Of a stretch of 64,000 nucleotides of DNA, positions 23,230 through 34,910 are shown piece by piece. The notes under the pieces were generated by a model that saw nothing but the letters and a program-made list of their open reading frames with translations, was not told the origin of the DNA and did not search any database. This DNA comes from Trichobilharzia szidati (Eukaryota; Platyhelminthes; Trematoda; Strigeidida; Schistosomatidae): assembly GCA_944472155.2 (NCBI GenBank), contig OX235279.1, positions 158,184,199 to 158,248,198 of the forward strand. The letters are read 5' to 3'. The first letter of the stretch is position 1. Every line of letters starts with the position of its first letter. Both the position numbers and the translations under genes were made by a program.

Positions 23230-24830
23230 ACTTTATTTTAGGAAATTCACTCCACAGACATCACTAAGGTGACAGTATGCATTTTTATTACTGCTCTTGG
23301 TTTCAAGTGGGACATAAGACTTTATCAGTACACCTCCGTTTCTCTCTGATCTCTGTAGTCTTTTTAGCTGGCTCCACGATTGCCTCCCACAAGCTTCTAT
23401 TTCCTCATCGCATGACTTCTTCTTTATCATCTTCCGACCTGCAATCAACTCGTTGTTCCTCATTCGGATTTCACTCAACAGCTTGTAATATGACGTCAGT
23501 AGAGTTTGTTCTCAGAGTATGCCTAATCCATTCATCCCTACTTCCTTCTGACTACTTGTTGAGTAATACTTTCTTGGTTGAGTCAACGCTAGAATTCCGT
23601 GTTGCTTATCTTTTCTAAATGACCATCTGATCTTCAGTATGAAGCCAGAGAAGGCAGCTTTTGATAAAAGTCTGCAGTAGCCTGTGAACCATACAGAAAC
23701 ACTCACTGATTTGAAATTAGTGTTAAAAAATTCTTTTCTTGTCCCTTATGCTGAATGCAGCAGATTTCCACACTGAATAAAGGTTTGTCTTACCTTTCCA
23801 ATCCTCGCTGACTTTGACGTTCTCATTCGTACCGCCTGAAGCTGAAATAGTGCTGTTCGTTGGTAGCGACTGGTCAAGTATTTTCGTCTCTGTTTTCTCT
23901 ATGTTCATTTGAAGTCCTATTTTTCTGTCTACTGCTTCTGCCAGCTTGTTGGTCTCCAAATTCCTGTGATATTAAAAATCAATCACCCGCCAAGCAAAGT
24001 TATTGTAGAGCCTTCTTTTCTGTCTAACATATGCCAGCCTTCTCACTCCGCATGATTCGATGCATGATACAGTCTAACACAATCGGAAATATCGTTGGCG
24101 ATAGTAGGCATTTTGATTGGGCACTAGTAACTAGTGTGACGTGTCTAGTCCTTTCTTTGGTGCAGACTGAATTCTACCAGTCAGGTTTTGCAATGTGGCC
24201 ACCATTCTAGGTAGCTTGCCATCACGGTGTACATTGATTTGATGATATTAGATAGTTGGAGGCAATCGGCAGGATTTTATGAATTTTCCGTTGTGAATCG
24301 CTTGACATACGGCCTCATAATATGGTTGTTGAATTAAGTTAATAAAGGTTTTGGTGAACTCTGTAGTACTGAAACAGTTGCTGAGTCACCTCGTGGTCAA
24401 CGATATCCAAGGCTTTTTCAAAGTCGATGTAGTTGAGGTAGACATTCGACTCCCAATCTACTCTCTGTTCGATTATGATACTTAGCATTGCGATTTGAGC
24501 TGCACATGATTTGCTTTTTCTGAATTTAGCTTGTTTTCGGCAGAGTCTTACATGCAGTGAGTCTTGTAATCTCTTCAGAATGACACGACTTAGTATTTCG
24601 TTTGGAGCAGACAATAGCAAGGTTCCGCTCCATTTCTGACACAGGCTTAAGTCGCTCTTCTTTGGTGGTTTGACAAGGTAACCTTTCTTTCGGTCGGGAG
24701 ATACCTTTTCTCCCTTTCAAATTTTGTGCAGTAGTGGTGTGAGGACATCCACTGAGATCTCTGAACCATTTTTCAGTGCTTCAAAAGGAATACCATCCGG
24801 TTTTGACGCCTTCACGGTGGGCTTTTAGTA
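23230..24830 (-). mobile_element. RTE-like non-LTR element, decayed reverse transcriptase
   Basis: Minus strand, 5' to 3': 24620-24339 reads RLCRKQAKFRKSKSCAAQIA then IIIEQRVDWESNVYLNYIDF and EKALDIVDHEV, the fingers/palm block of RTE reverse transcriptases (normally Q-A-G-F-R, D-F-x-K-A-F-D-S-V). 23959-23723 has LQMNIEKTETKI and a degenerate G-G-T-x-E-x-V block. 23478-23233 is the C-terminus. The central palm with Y-x-D-D is interrupted by an inserted repeat around 24100-24260. Multiple stops; not functional. Confidence 0.8.
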
Positions 24831-24892
24831 GCTTCATAGCATCCAAGATTTCGACTTTCGTAGAAGGACTGGTGATCACTGATAGTTCTGGT

Positions 24893-25045
24893 CTGCGAGC
24901 TCGCCTTGTAACCAGAAGGTCCTAGGTGTTAGCCATGATGGTGGGTGCGTTCTGATGAACTGTCGCGAAACTAAGACGAAACAGCTGTCCAGTACTCCCA
25001 GGTTTTCCAATGGTTCTCTAACCAATGTCAGCTCATGCTGAAATC
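24893..25045 (+). repeat. family A repeat with intact hammerhead boxes
   Basis: GCTCGCCTTGTAACCAGAAGG leads to CTGATGA (about 24957), a weak stem II (GTC/GAC), GACGAAACAGCTGTCC and AGTACTCCCAGGTTTTCC, ending GCTCATGCTGAAATCC. Among the family A copies it keeps CTGATGA, GAAA and the GTC cleavage site together. Stem III is the palindrome CAGCTG. Confidence 0.7.
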
Positions 25046-25599
25046 CTGTAACAAAGTTCTATGGCTGTTAGCAATATTTCCGGATGAGTTATAAGTGGTG
25101 ATTAGATCAAGAGTCGTTTGAAGTGATCGTCTTACCGTTTCTTTAGTTTCCCCTCTTCGATTAGTGGGAAAAACAAATGTGTTGATTTGCAGGGATAAAA
25201 TCGGTTTCAAGTTAGATAACCAACTGACTTCATTTCGAGAACCAGTGAAAACCATCAGAAAGTACTGTACACCCATTTACCCCTAAATAGAGATTATTAA
25301 GCTATATGCACCGGTGACCCCACCACTGAAAAAAGAACCCAGAACCTTCAGGTTATGAAAGGAACTCATTTACCTTAGCTTAAACCAGCGCCTGGTCCAT
25401 GAGTTCCATGTTTTGTCATATTGCAATATGTAGTGCTAAAGCCAGCTACTGCCATGGGTGGGGATCTGTTCTGACATTCAACAGGATGCACCTCACTGGT
25501 CAGACATCATACTTTAACTCCAGTCACCTTTTATTCCGTAATCAGCCACCAATTCCCAAAAGGGTGGTTTTCAGCCCTTCGATTGACTACAAATTAACT

Positions 25600-25760
25600 G
25601 ATGGATTGATGATATTACAACTAGAGAACCATTGAAAACCACCAGAGATTACTGGACAGCTATCTTGTCTTACTGTGGGGCAATTCAGTAATGAGCGCCG
25701 GTGACCTTACCAAGATTACTAAACAAGCACGTTACCACTAAATTTATACAGATTGTCTTT
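25600..25760 (-). repeat. family A repeat, degenerate
   Basis: Plus strand AGAGAACCATTGAAAACC, then ATTACTGGACAGCTATCTTG: the reverse complement of the hammerhead 3' half. CTGATGA is changed. Confidence 0.55.
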
Positions 25761-26029
25761 TCTCTCAACGTGAAGATGGTGAGGTTGATCTCCGTTGGAG
25801 TGATTGGTACCTGCGAATGAAGAGGCCCTTTCCCTGCAATACTGCGAAGACGAAACAGATTTCCAGAGTGTTCTCTGGCGTTTTAAATATCTTTCTGACT
25901 GATTTTGGCTTATGGCATAAAATACCTCAAATTACAGAGATTTTCTTATTCGTGAAGCGGGGAATAAAGGAGAATGCATTAGGGAATGACGCAATTTCAG
26001 ACTCCACACTTCCTAAACAAATATAAATG

Positions 26030-27780
26030 TAGTTTGGAAGGAAAGAAAATAACGCCTACCCAAACCACAAAAATATAGACAGGATGTTTGCGTAATGGAG
26101 AAATCCGTTGACAATCTAAATTAAAATTTATTCATCTAATTATATATATATATATATATATATAATATAATGTACGCCAAACTTTTGGACGACAAGGAGA
26201 AATTAAGATAAATTAAGCCTCCCTAGTGAAACTGTCAACAGGATATCTCACGCCCCCATCTTTTCTACGTGAGTGTGTAAGTTCCTCAAAGTCGAAAATC
26301 ACAGTAATAATGATAATAATAATAATAATGAAAGAAAGTTGAAACAGTCCCAGTCTAATCCGAATGGAATGAAAACAGAAAAATTACAAGATTGGAAATG
26401 GAAGAAGAGAAAAATGGAATGGGAAATATTTCCCGTTTTCATTTTTATTTTCTTTAAATTTCTTGATGCATATCAATTTGTTATATTTAAAATAAAATGC
26501 ATTCGACTTTCTTAACGAAAGGAAAAAAGACAACAACAACAAAAAACAAAAGAAGAAAAGCTATTTCAATTTTCTAGGATTTTCGAGAGACTTTTTCAAG
26601 TTGTGACGCACTGGATTAACTGCTCAACTTTTCAACACTCAGTGGATTCATAAGGGTTGAAACGTCACCTTGGTGCGCATTGCTAAAGAGTCCTGAGAAA
26701 GGCGTACAAAACAGTTGCATAACCCCTCTTGGTTTTTATAGGTTCTCTAAGTGATGTGAGTTTCGTGACGAAACCCGCTGAAATTTGGACAACTGTTACA
26801 GTCTAGTTTGACGCTACTCTTCAGTGGTAAGCGGTAATAAATCCATCTGAAGTTGAACCTACGAGTTTTGTGCTAATGAGACATGCACTTCATCATTTAG
26901 TTGATGATAATAATGATAGGCTGAGTTCACGTAAGTAAATTGTCTAAACTGGTGTATATAATTGCTACTGTACAGCTTTTGAGGATGGAATCACTGGAGG
27001 GATGTCTTTACTCAGATTCGTGTTGTTTTCTCTTTAAATCATTCTCACGTGCTAATTTTCATCTCTTCACAAACCCACAGCTAAACACTCTTCATTGTCA
27101 GGTTTAGTAACAATGTAACTGCCAGTTTCACATGAGTACGTCAATTGTAGAAATCGATACATTCATTTCACGTACAGATGTGTATGTTTCCCAGTAATCT
27201 CAGTATTTTCAAAATTTATAATGGCCATGTTCAATCAGTATAAATTATTGATTAATGATATAAAAGATAGTGAAAACTCTTTAGTTCACCCAAAAAATTA
27301 TTCGTGAGTAAAGTGAAAGCATCAAATTAAACTTTACAAAAAGAAAACAATTAAAAAGCTTTCTTGATTAGTCAAAGCCTCTAATGAACACATTGAATAT
27401 GTTAGTTAGTGTTTGTTACCATGGTTACTAATGATTCTTTACTTTTCCTTCCACTTAATTTGTCGCCTACTGGTTCGTAAGTAGTACTCGAGACACACAA
27501 ACACACACACGCACAAAATAAACTTAGTCACTATAGAAACCAAGTTGAAAGGTGTGGTGAGAATAATAATTCACTCTTCAAGTTTCCATAGCATTAGGCA
27601 ATCTTAAAAGCGCAGATAATGAGAAACTGAACACTATTCGATTAGAGATAAGGCAGAGTTTATTTTTTAATTGCTTTATTCCTTAAGTGTTGGGTAGTAG
27701 AGAAGAATTGGACTGATTTTAACGTTGTTTCTTTTCAAAAGCCGGCATCAATTAGGTTAAATAACAAAAACCGAAAGCAA
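26030..27780. other. intron, no gene recognised
   Basis: Contains a (TA)n run (26144-26164), an (AAT)n stretch near 26302-26325 and a very diverged family A fragment near 26660-26770. I see no exon. Confidence 0.4.
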
Positions 27781-27930
27781 GGGAGTATTGGGAAATAAAG
27801 ATTTCATCCTTATTTTGGTATCGTAAGCAGAATGTACGCGCCACTCTAACGCCAGGGATTGAACGTAGGACCTCAAGGCTACGAGGTCACACCATCAAGC
27901 ATTCAACCGCTGAGTTGAAATCCTCTGGCT
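27780..27930 (-). repeat. family A repeat, degenerate
   Basis: GGGAGTATTGGGAAATAAAG and the later GGGATTGAACGTAGGACCTC match the reverse complement of the family A layout. The ribozyme boxes are lost. Confidence 0.5.
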
Positions 27931-28139
27931 AACCTATGATAACTGTGTGCAATAATATGCTGCCACCGCTACCAGTCTTCACATCCAACTTGGTGGACTC
28001 TAGTGGTCGCGGCTTCTCAATAGAACCATAGGCAATCGATTCCTGTAGTCAATTACTAAAGAACAGTAGACTGATTTTCAAGTATTGATCTTTTCTTGGA
28101 TGGGGAGGGGATTCGACTAAATTCAAGTTAGATAATGGA

Positions 28140-28255
28140 ATGACTGAAGCTTCAATTAGAGAACCAACCATCGGAAGTCGCCACGAATTACTGGACAGCT
28201 GATCTTTTCTTCAGTTTTCCAGGTTCTACATCAGTACACACTTAGGCCCCTCTTG
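28140..28255 (-). repeat. family A repeat, degenerate
   Basis: AATTACTGGACAGCTGATC and TACATCAGTACACACTT mark the reverse complement of the hammerhead region. It lies head to tail before the SINE at 28262-28500. Confidence 0.55.
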
Positions 28256-28261
28256 TGGCTT

Positions 28262-28500
28262 ACTGGCTGATACTTAGTGTCGGTGGTTTGGCGACAGGAT
28301 ACTCTCCGACTACGCACGTGATTCGGGGTTTGATCCCGAAACTTCACTTAGTCTGTAGAAAGCCTGATAAAAAGGGGAAGGTTGGGGGTGACGTTGGTAA
28401 CCCCGCCAGTAAGAACTAAACACTAGTGATACTGAAAATTCAAAGCTCAAGCTTGAAGCCCTATTTTCCACTCGAAATGCAAAGGAATAAAGTAAAGTCA
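28262..28500 (+). repeat. tRNA-like SINE, same family as 5474-5700
   Basis: B-box-like GGGGTTTGATCCC, a middle GGGGAAGGTTGGGGG and the tail GAAGCCCTATTTTCCACTCG, CAAAGGAATAAAGTAAAG. Confidence 0.7.
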
Positions 28501-28749
28501 GGGTGTAAGGTTCCAGTGAATGACCATTTAAAAGGACATCTGAGCACAATGCCTAAGAATATCATGCTAGAATAATAATGAATTATGTCTCATCTATCTG
28601 AATGACTGAATTTCCAACGTGGAACTTTGCACCAGTTCAAATTGCCGAAATCGATAAAACCTATATAAAGGTGGAAAAACACTGATATACAGAGAATACT
28701 AATAAATGAAAGCTTACCAGGGAAAGAATGAACGTATGAATGAGACTGA

Positions 28750-29060
28750 GAATTTGATGATTTTGAGATATCTCAAGAAGTGAATACATCTGCGTCACTG
28801 AGAACAAATTTGAGACATGTAACCAAAGCTATCTTCGCCATTCGATTCTTAGCCTCCTGAATACAGCAGTCAAGTAGCCTATATATTCGTAGGTAACACC
28901 AACTAACAGTGGAAGACTTCATAGATTCATGATGTCATTTTGATTTGAATACTCCTTAGAATTTTCCAACCCAACCTTATGTCAGCGATGGCTTAATACG
29001 TGTCCTAGTCGGCTGAATCGACGCAGCTTCACAACACTACATCTACTGACTTTCCAAAAT
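28750..29060 (-). mobile_element. second non-LTR family, C-terminal remnant
   Basis: Weak but ordered resemblance to 46908-47150 (GAATACATCTGCGTCACTGAG against GATGCATCTGCGCCACTGAG; CTGAATCGACGCAGCTTC against CAGTCGATGTAATTTC). Decayed. Confidence 0.4.
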
Positions 29061-29335
29061 ACTTAATGTCTAACCCTATTATTATTCACAAAAGCCGTAG
29101 AAGCGAGTGACGGAAATTTTACTTTGATTGGACACTAGTTAGTAACTAGTGTAATGTGTCTAGTTCCAAATTGGTTAGCCATCATAGTGGACTTTAGATT
29201 GCACTCTAAGGGACCTAGAATGGTGATTACATTGCAAACTCGACTGATAGAACTCAGTCTGTACCAAAGAAAGGACTAGACACACTACACTAGTTACTTA
29301 CTAGTGTCCAATCAAACTCTCCACTACATTCCTAC

Positions 29336-29510
29336 TGGGAGTGAACCATGACGTTGTACGGCTAACGTCTCACACAGCAGAACTGGGTGACACGGGTTCG
29401 AATCTCAGAAGGCACATGAGCTCCTTCAGGGTTGCAGATACGCCTTGCCAGCTGGTCAGTGCCAACAAGCACATAACCTAGGTTCAAGGCTTCCAACCAT
29501 CTAATAATAA
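29336..29510 (+). repeat. family B SINE, hammerhead boxes lost
   Basis: GGGTTCGAATCTCAGAAGG and GTTGCAGATACGCCTTG match the copy at 1755-1945. The CTGATGA position reads CAGCTGGTCA and GAAA reads CATAA. It retains ACCTAGGTTCAAGG, which shows the palindromic stem III (CCTAGG) and the stem I partner CAAGG. Confidence 0.65.
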
Positions 29511-29559
29511 AAAGGTTAGCCGTCATTTAGCACTCCATATTTCAGGTTTAATCGCAGAA

Positions 29560-29700
29560 TTATATCGGTCGGAGAACCATCGGAAACTGAAGAGTGTCGG
29601 ACGCCTTTTTCGTCCTTGTTTTGGACTTTTCATCAGTACACACTTATGACCCCATAAACGGGCATCAAACCCAGCCATCGGATGTCAACAGCAAATTCCT
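29560..29700 (-). repeat. family A repeat with partly intact hammerhead
   Basis: Minus strand: CTGATGA (reverse complement TCATCAG at 29630-29636), AAAGTCC, GGACGAAA, then a changed stem III GGCGTCC. Followed by an (GT)n run at 29728-29741. Confidence 0.6.
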
Positions 29701-29957
29701 GCTAAAACCATTAGTAACATTTTATTTGTGTGTGTGTGTGTTAAAATTTTCGATATTTAGTGGAAGGATTAAAGTGAGATAATATTGGTGTAGACGATTA
29801 TAAAAATCACAAGCTGCGATTAGAAATCTGAAATAATCAGGATGAATAAATTGAGGTCAACACAAAGTTCAACGTGACATGCGTTAAATCAGATGATAGG
29901 AAGATTAATTACTTCTAGGAATGTGAATTTGTCATGGTCAAATACAATCAGATGGAA

Positions 29958-30125
29958 AAATATAATAATAATAATAACCACTTTATTCCAAAGAATGATA
30001 ACAGTTTTACAGAATGGAATTTTCGGCGTTTTTATAAATATTGCAACAATCTAGCTCCTTTTACAAACATGTACATACATAAAATTTAAAATAGTAATAA
30101 TAATAATATTAATAATGAAACCGCC
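29958..30125 (-). repeat. 3' end of a non-LTR element ending GGAATAAAGTGG(TTA)n
   Basis: The reverse complement ends ATTCCATTCTGTAAAACTG, then GGAATAAAGTGGTTATTATT. The same end is at 34640-34732 (+) and at the insertion 49468-49987 (-). The short-repeat tail suggests target-primed insertion. Confidence 0.65.
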
Positions 30126-30129
30126 ATAA

Positions 30130-31385
30130 ACAGAATGTTGGTGGAAACATAATGAAGTATAAATAGATAGTATCATAGATAATAGATGTAATAATGATAA
30201 TAATCTTTGCTCAAACTTTTCAGTTCATTTACTGACTTAAAAGTTCATGAGTTCTTTTCTGAAATCTGACTCTCTCTTTGCACAAAACCCGTGCTAAATA
30301 TGGTGGTATGGTAGAATTCCTTTATATTTTTAGTAGCTGTACGAGCATAAATGCTTCTTATAAAATTTCTGGTTTTACAAGGCAAAAGTTGAGAATAAAA
30401 AGGATGTTAACTATTAGACAAGATGACTTTAGCCAAATGCTTGCAAGAATTGAAGTGCCTATTGACAATAACGATGATAGTTAGCTGAGTCAAAGGCACA
30501 TCATTAACCCTACTTACAGTCTTCAGTGTTCTACTTATTATGACAGAGTCTTTTTTGAGAATTGCAGGGAAGGACGAATAAGGGCGAAAAATAAAGGAGA
30601 ACGAGCAAAATACATGAATTAATAGACTGCAATAAAAGAGGTTGAGTTATCATGCCAGAAAGTCTCGACTTCTTAATGTATCAAGTCAAACGACAAATTT
30701 TGTGCTTGGGAATCAACTGGATGTGAGATGACTAGCACAGATTCGAAGAGAAAATGGTGTTACCGAGATAAGAGATATTCGATTTACTCCCTATCACACA
30801 GTGCCGTCAATGATACAAGAGCTATGGGAGTGAATCAGCAAGTCTGAAACTAAAATCATCGATATGAAATATTTAGAGGGATTCAGTTTAAGACCACTTA
30901 GGTGAGACCGTTTGTTAACTTCAGATAAGGATCTGTTCACACATAAGAACAATCAAGTGTCAAACTACTGGGAAAGAAATGGCCAGACCATAGGCATACT
31001 TAATGAACTTAACTTTGGAAGAATACGTGGTAGGCCATGCAAAATGTAGGAAAAAAGGAATGGAGAGAGCACAGCAGCGCCTTGAGGCAAACCAGTTCCT
31101 GTTAGCAAATATGAGTGAAGTATCATAAATAAAATAAATAAAATTTTCGAGTGTTTGTATTGCTGGGATTTTGGTTGATGTGACGACTGATCACAACTTA
31201 CTTCTAGTCACTGACTACATGACGAATTTGCCTGATTGATTAATACTAACAATTATGATTATAACAATTCATCTTTGTCGGTTGATTTGTTGATTAACTC
31301 TAAGAAACTTTAGTTCTGTTCTCTGAATTGGTTGACTTAAGTGTGGAGCTTTCGTTGTCCTTCTAGACAACGGCTAGAATATTAA
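30130..31385. other. intron, no gene recognised
   Basis: An open frame at 30278-30484 (+) has no splice support. The rest looks like old repeat debris. Confidence 0.35.
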
Positions 31386-31990
31386 GACCGTTTGAAATAA
31401 ACATAGCACACAAGCCAACCGACACAATCACTATATTTGATATTGCGCCAATTAAAAAGACCCAACATAAAAGGAAGATAAGATTACTGCCATTTACGTA
31501 ATCTTACAAACTGCATGAACTCCGATAAACATTACATCGGTCAAAATGGCGACATCGCCTTCGAATCTGAATCCAAAAATATAAATCAACTGTGAAAAGG
31601 CACGATATGTATTCCTCTTTGATATCGATACGTGTAGATAATTATGGACATGAATTTGATTAGGATAATGTAGAGAACTCCTAGAAGCCTGGTACTCAAG
31701 TGAAATAGCATTTAACAAACACATTAGTATAGATCAAATTTACTATCTAATGAAAAGTAAATCACGTGACAAGAAAGTTCAAATTCCAAGTCAGTAAAGA
31801 CGATCAATAGAGGAAGAAGTAAATTAACAACCAATCATGACAGCAAAGGTTGTCAGGAGATGCACAATTATAACATCATTCAAATGAGTTCATTTCATAC
31901 TAAAACCTGCATTGAAGATGTTGTATAGCAGATGGACGACGAAAGCTCTGCACTTAAATCTACAACTAGCCCCTCAGCGAACACCACACT
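31385..31990 (+). mobile_element. Penelope-like element remnant
   Basis: One plus-strand frame gives IAHKPTDTITIFDIAPIKK near 31405 followed by decayed nuclease sequence. 31735-31800 matches the tail of the copy at 15300-15960. Confidence 0.6.
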
Positions 31991-32104
31991 TAAATCGAAA
32001 TTATTGAATATCAATGAGATGCTCATTAGTGACTGGCCCTATCCAGGTAGGTAGTTACGTGGGGTTCTAGTGGGAAGCCGTGACCAATAGGGCACAGCAA
32101 TTTG

Positions 32105-32290
32105 GGTGTGAGGGCTCGCCTTGTAACCAGAAGGTCTCAGGGTCAACCCCGATGGGTGCGTACTGATGAAGAGTCCCGAACTAGAGCAAAACAGCTGTCC
32201 AGTACTCCCTGTAGGTTCCCCAATAGTTCTCTAACCGATGTCAGCTCATGATAAAATCCTGTAACCAATCAATTAAATCCCTACAAACCA
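32105..32290 (+). repeat. family A repeat, hammerhead with GAAA changed
   Basis: GGGTGCGTACTGATGAAGAG keeps CTGATGA, followed by GTCCCGAACTAGAGC, then CAAAACAGCTGTCC instead of GAAACAGCTGTCC, and AGTACTCCC. The layout is complete, but the invariant G of GAAA is C, so it should be inactive. Confidence 0.7.
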
Positions 32291-32349
32291 ATACCTGAAT
32301 ATCAAAATCATTCTCTTGAGCAACAAATCTCCATTTCATCGAAATTCCC

Positions 32350-33105
32350 CACTTTAAGAAAAGAAAATTGGCATTCAAAATTTATCTACTTCTACCTAAG
32401 TTTAAGTAGGACTCATTTTTTCTTCAATATACATATTATATTATTCTGTGATCTAATAACAGACAGATTTCTGTATATGCTTATCTCTCAAATGTTAACA
32501 CAGTTCATTGATGTTATCTCACTGTGTGTGTGTGTGTGTGTGTGTGGCGATGTATACGTGCCTTTTGTATATGTGTGTGCACGCTTGCATGTGTGTTCCA
32601 GTATGTCAAAAAGCTGACCAATAGCAATTACCCTATATCATCTATAATCTAAATGCCTATAATGAAATAGAATACATATACATGACCTAAAGATGGTCAG
32701 TTAGATATTATATACATACAGTAGAGGAGGGAATAGATCACCACTCATTCCTACAGTTTATTAGTTATAATGTAATGAAGAAAAAAGAAATTAAAACACT
32801 GATATTTTGAAGAAAAAAATAATGAATAAGCGCATGCAACTGAATGCAAACAATAGGTGATGACTGAGCGTGAGGTGGTGGAGACGAAGTGGAAATTTAG
32901 CCTGCAACAAAGCAGTTGGACCAGTGGACTTTGAAATAAAACAGTCAGATGTGGACTGATTAGATTCAGTCGCGTGATTCCTGTATGCTATCGACAGTAC
33001 TGTAGTAGGAAATAAATCGTATACTACGTGTCTTTGAACCAGTTTCCGTTCATTGGTTGTCTTACATTTTCTTGATTTTCAAAAACAAATCTTTAATTCC
33101 GTTAT
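32350..33105. other. intron, (TG)n microsatellite, no gene
   Basis: A (TG)n run of 24 nt at 32523-32546; otherwise nothing recognised. Confidence 0.5.
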
Positions 33106-33107
33106 AG

Positions 33108-33314
33108 GTAAAATTTATTTTGATAAAGTCTCACAGTGTGTTATACAGTAATATTTACTGATGACCACGTTTCGAGCACAATTTATTGCCACTCATAATC
33201 ATATCAAGGCACTACTCACACAACTTTCTAACTTTGTTTATATAATTCCATTATTTTTCATCTCTTGACTTGATTGGTAGTAGTACTTTCCATATTTCCG
33301 GTATGAGTGACGAG
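33108..33314 (-). repeat. left arm of Penelope-like terminal inverted repeat
   Basis: The reverse complement of 33791-33997 with about six mismatches in 207 positions. It carries the element's 3' end in minus orientation, with CCACGTTTCGAGCACAATTT near 33164. Confidence 0.9.
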
Positions 33315-33790
33315 TAATGATGATAACATAAATAAGAGAGAATATAAGGCATCTGCCGTTATACCAAATGAGGAGGGGACATGTGAAGCCCTACGTATAA
33401 TTCTCAACAAAGTGGGAATTAGAGTGGCATATAAACCTACAAAATCACTTACGGACAAGCTCTGTAGGTTAAAGGACCCAATGGACCCAATTAGAGAAAA
33501 TAATATAATTTACAAAATACCCTGCAATGACTGTGAAGTCAACTACATAGGTTAAACTAGTAGATCAGGTGTAATCAGACTGTTAGAACATAAGAATTCA
33601 GCTAAGATAAGAATGATTGACCCCTAGAAGATAAGAAATTTAGAAAAAAGCTCAGTGGTTGTACTGCATGCATTAACACATAATAAAACAATAGGGTGGG
33701 ATAGAGTCAAAACTCTAAGAAGCAATATATATATATATATACCGAATCTTTGTTCATCGAGTACACACCCAACATGGGCATTAGGAATAA
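33315..33790 (+). mobile_element. Penelope-like element, GIY-YIG end between inverted arms
   Basis: Plus strand: VIPNEEGTCEALRIILNKVG, IRVAYKPTKSL, CRLKDPMDPIRENNIIYKIP, CNDCEVNYIG, then a stop in place of the residue after YIG, and further decayed sequence (ALTHNKTIGWDRVKTL). This is the C-terminal end only; the reverse transcriptase is absent. A (TA)n run interrupts the 3' part at 33727-33740. Confidence 0.85.
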
Positions 33791-33997
33791 CTCATCACTC
33801 ATACCGGAAATATGGAAAATACTACTACCAATCAAGTCAAGAGATGAAAAATAATGGAATTATATAAACGAAGTTAGAAAGTTTTGTGAGTAGTGCCTTG
33901 ATATGATTATGAGTGGCAATAAATTGTGCTCGAAACGTGGTCATCAGTAAATATTACTGTATAACACACTGTGAGACTCTATCCAAATAAATTTTAC
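33791..33997 (+). repeat. right arm of Penelope-like terminal inverted repeat
   Basis: Contains the 3' end of the element (CTCATCACTCATACCGGAAA through GTGAGACTCTATCC). With 33108-33314 it forms a long hairpin with a loop of about 476 bp. Confidence 0.9.
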
Positions 33998-34314
33998 GCA
34001 TAAGGGAATTATAATCTACCACACTGCACAAGTTCTATTCTTATATCAACAAATCTTTGATTTGACTTATTGTGTAAGGAAGGTGAGGCTTTTTGTCATC
34101 ATAACTCAACCTGTTCACTTACAATTTATTAATTCGTATATTCTATCCATTCTTCTTTATTTTTCCCTTCACTTCATGAAAAGGACTTAGTTATGCATTA
34201 CAGAGAATATTGAAGATTATAAGTAGGGTTGGAGGTGTGTGTGTGTGTGTGCCTTTGTCTCAACTAAGTGACCCTGTCTTATTTAGTTGTTTTAATTGGC
34301 TAAATTCGTCTTAC

Positions 34315-34350
34315 CTGATACTGAACGTCGTCTTTATTACTGTCAACTTT
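34315..34350 (-). CDS. probable 36 nt micro-exon (KVDSNKDDVQYQ)
   Basis: The donor CAG|GTAAGACG is near-perfect (GT at 34314-34313). With the acceptor GTGGAG the exon is 36 nt, phase 0 on both sides, and encodes KVDSNKDDVQYQ, polar and acidic like its neighbours. The pyrimidine tract (TTTCTTCTGGCCTTACCC) ends about 14 nt upstream, with two other AGs between. An in-frame TAA just upstream excludes longer phase-0 versions. The donor is more certain than the acceptor. Confidence 0.45.
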
Positions 34351-34639
34351 CTCCACTTATCTCTTTTGGGTAAGGCCAGAAGAAATTTCATGAGAATTTA
34401 TACTAACACGGTAACTGAATATAAAAATTCAATCCTTAATTTATTCAGCACGGGTGTTCTGTGAACGGCGAGATAACTGTCAGAAAAGAGTTTATTAAAG
34501 GCTACTACTTTGTAATCTGTAAATGGACAGCAACTTACTGTTACCAGCATTATTATTTAAAATATCTGTTATTTATCTATTAACTTCAGTTGCTGTAGTT
34601 TTAATGTTTCCGTTATTTTTTGTGTAAATGGAGATAAAT

Positions 34640-34732
34640 TGTTGTGATATGTATAAAGCGCCAAATATTCCATTCTGTATTTGACAAAAAATATTGTTTG
34701 GAATAAAGTGACTTATTATCATTATTATTATT
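34640..34732 (+). repeat. non-LTR 3' end, GGAATAAAGTGACTTATTAT tail
   Basis: Same family as 29958-30125, plus orientation. It abuts a minus-strand RTE tail at 34735, so two elements meet tail to tail. Confidence 0.65.
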
Positions 34733-34734
34733 CC

Positions 34735-34910
34735 CTTAGGTTCTGATTGGAACATAAGGCTTCAACAGCACTCTACCCTCTGATTTCCTTTCTAATGGCT
34801 CATCATTTACCATTTTGCAGACTCCACTTCCATAAATTCATCTGCTGCCACAGATTCCTAGCTTTTCGATTTACCATTTACTCTCATTTTATTTGAAAGC
34901 CGACGGTATC
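34735..34910 (-). mobile_element. RTE-like 3' fragment
   Basis: GTTCTGATTGGAACATAAGG and the following text match the start of the minus copy at 38190 (GTTCCGAGTGGGACAACACA). Short and decayed. Confidence 0.5.

Noticed and set aside
34400..34490. Strong acceptor CTCTTTTCTGACAG (minus) with a coding-like start
   Set aside because: Phase 0 meets a stop after eleven codons; other phases do not fit the neighbouring exons.
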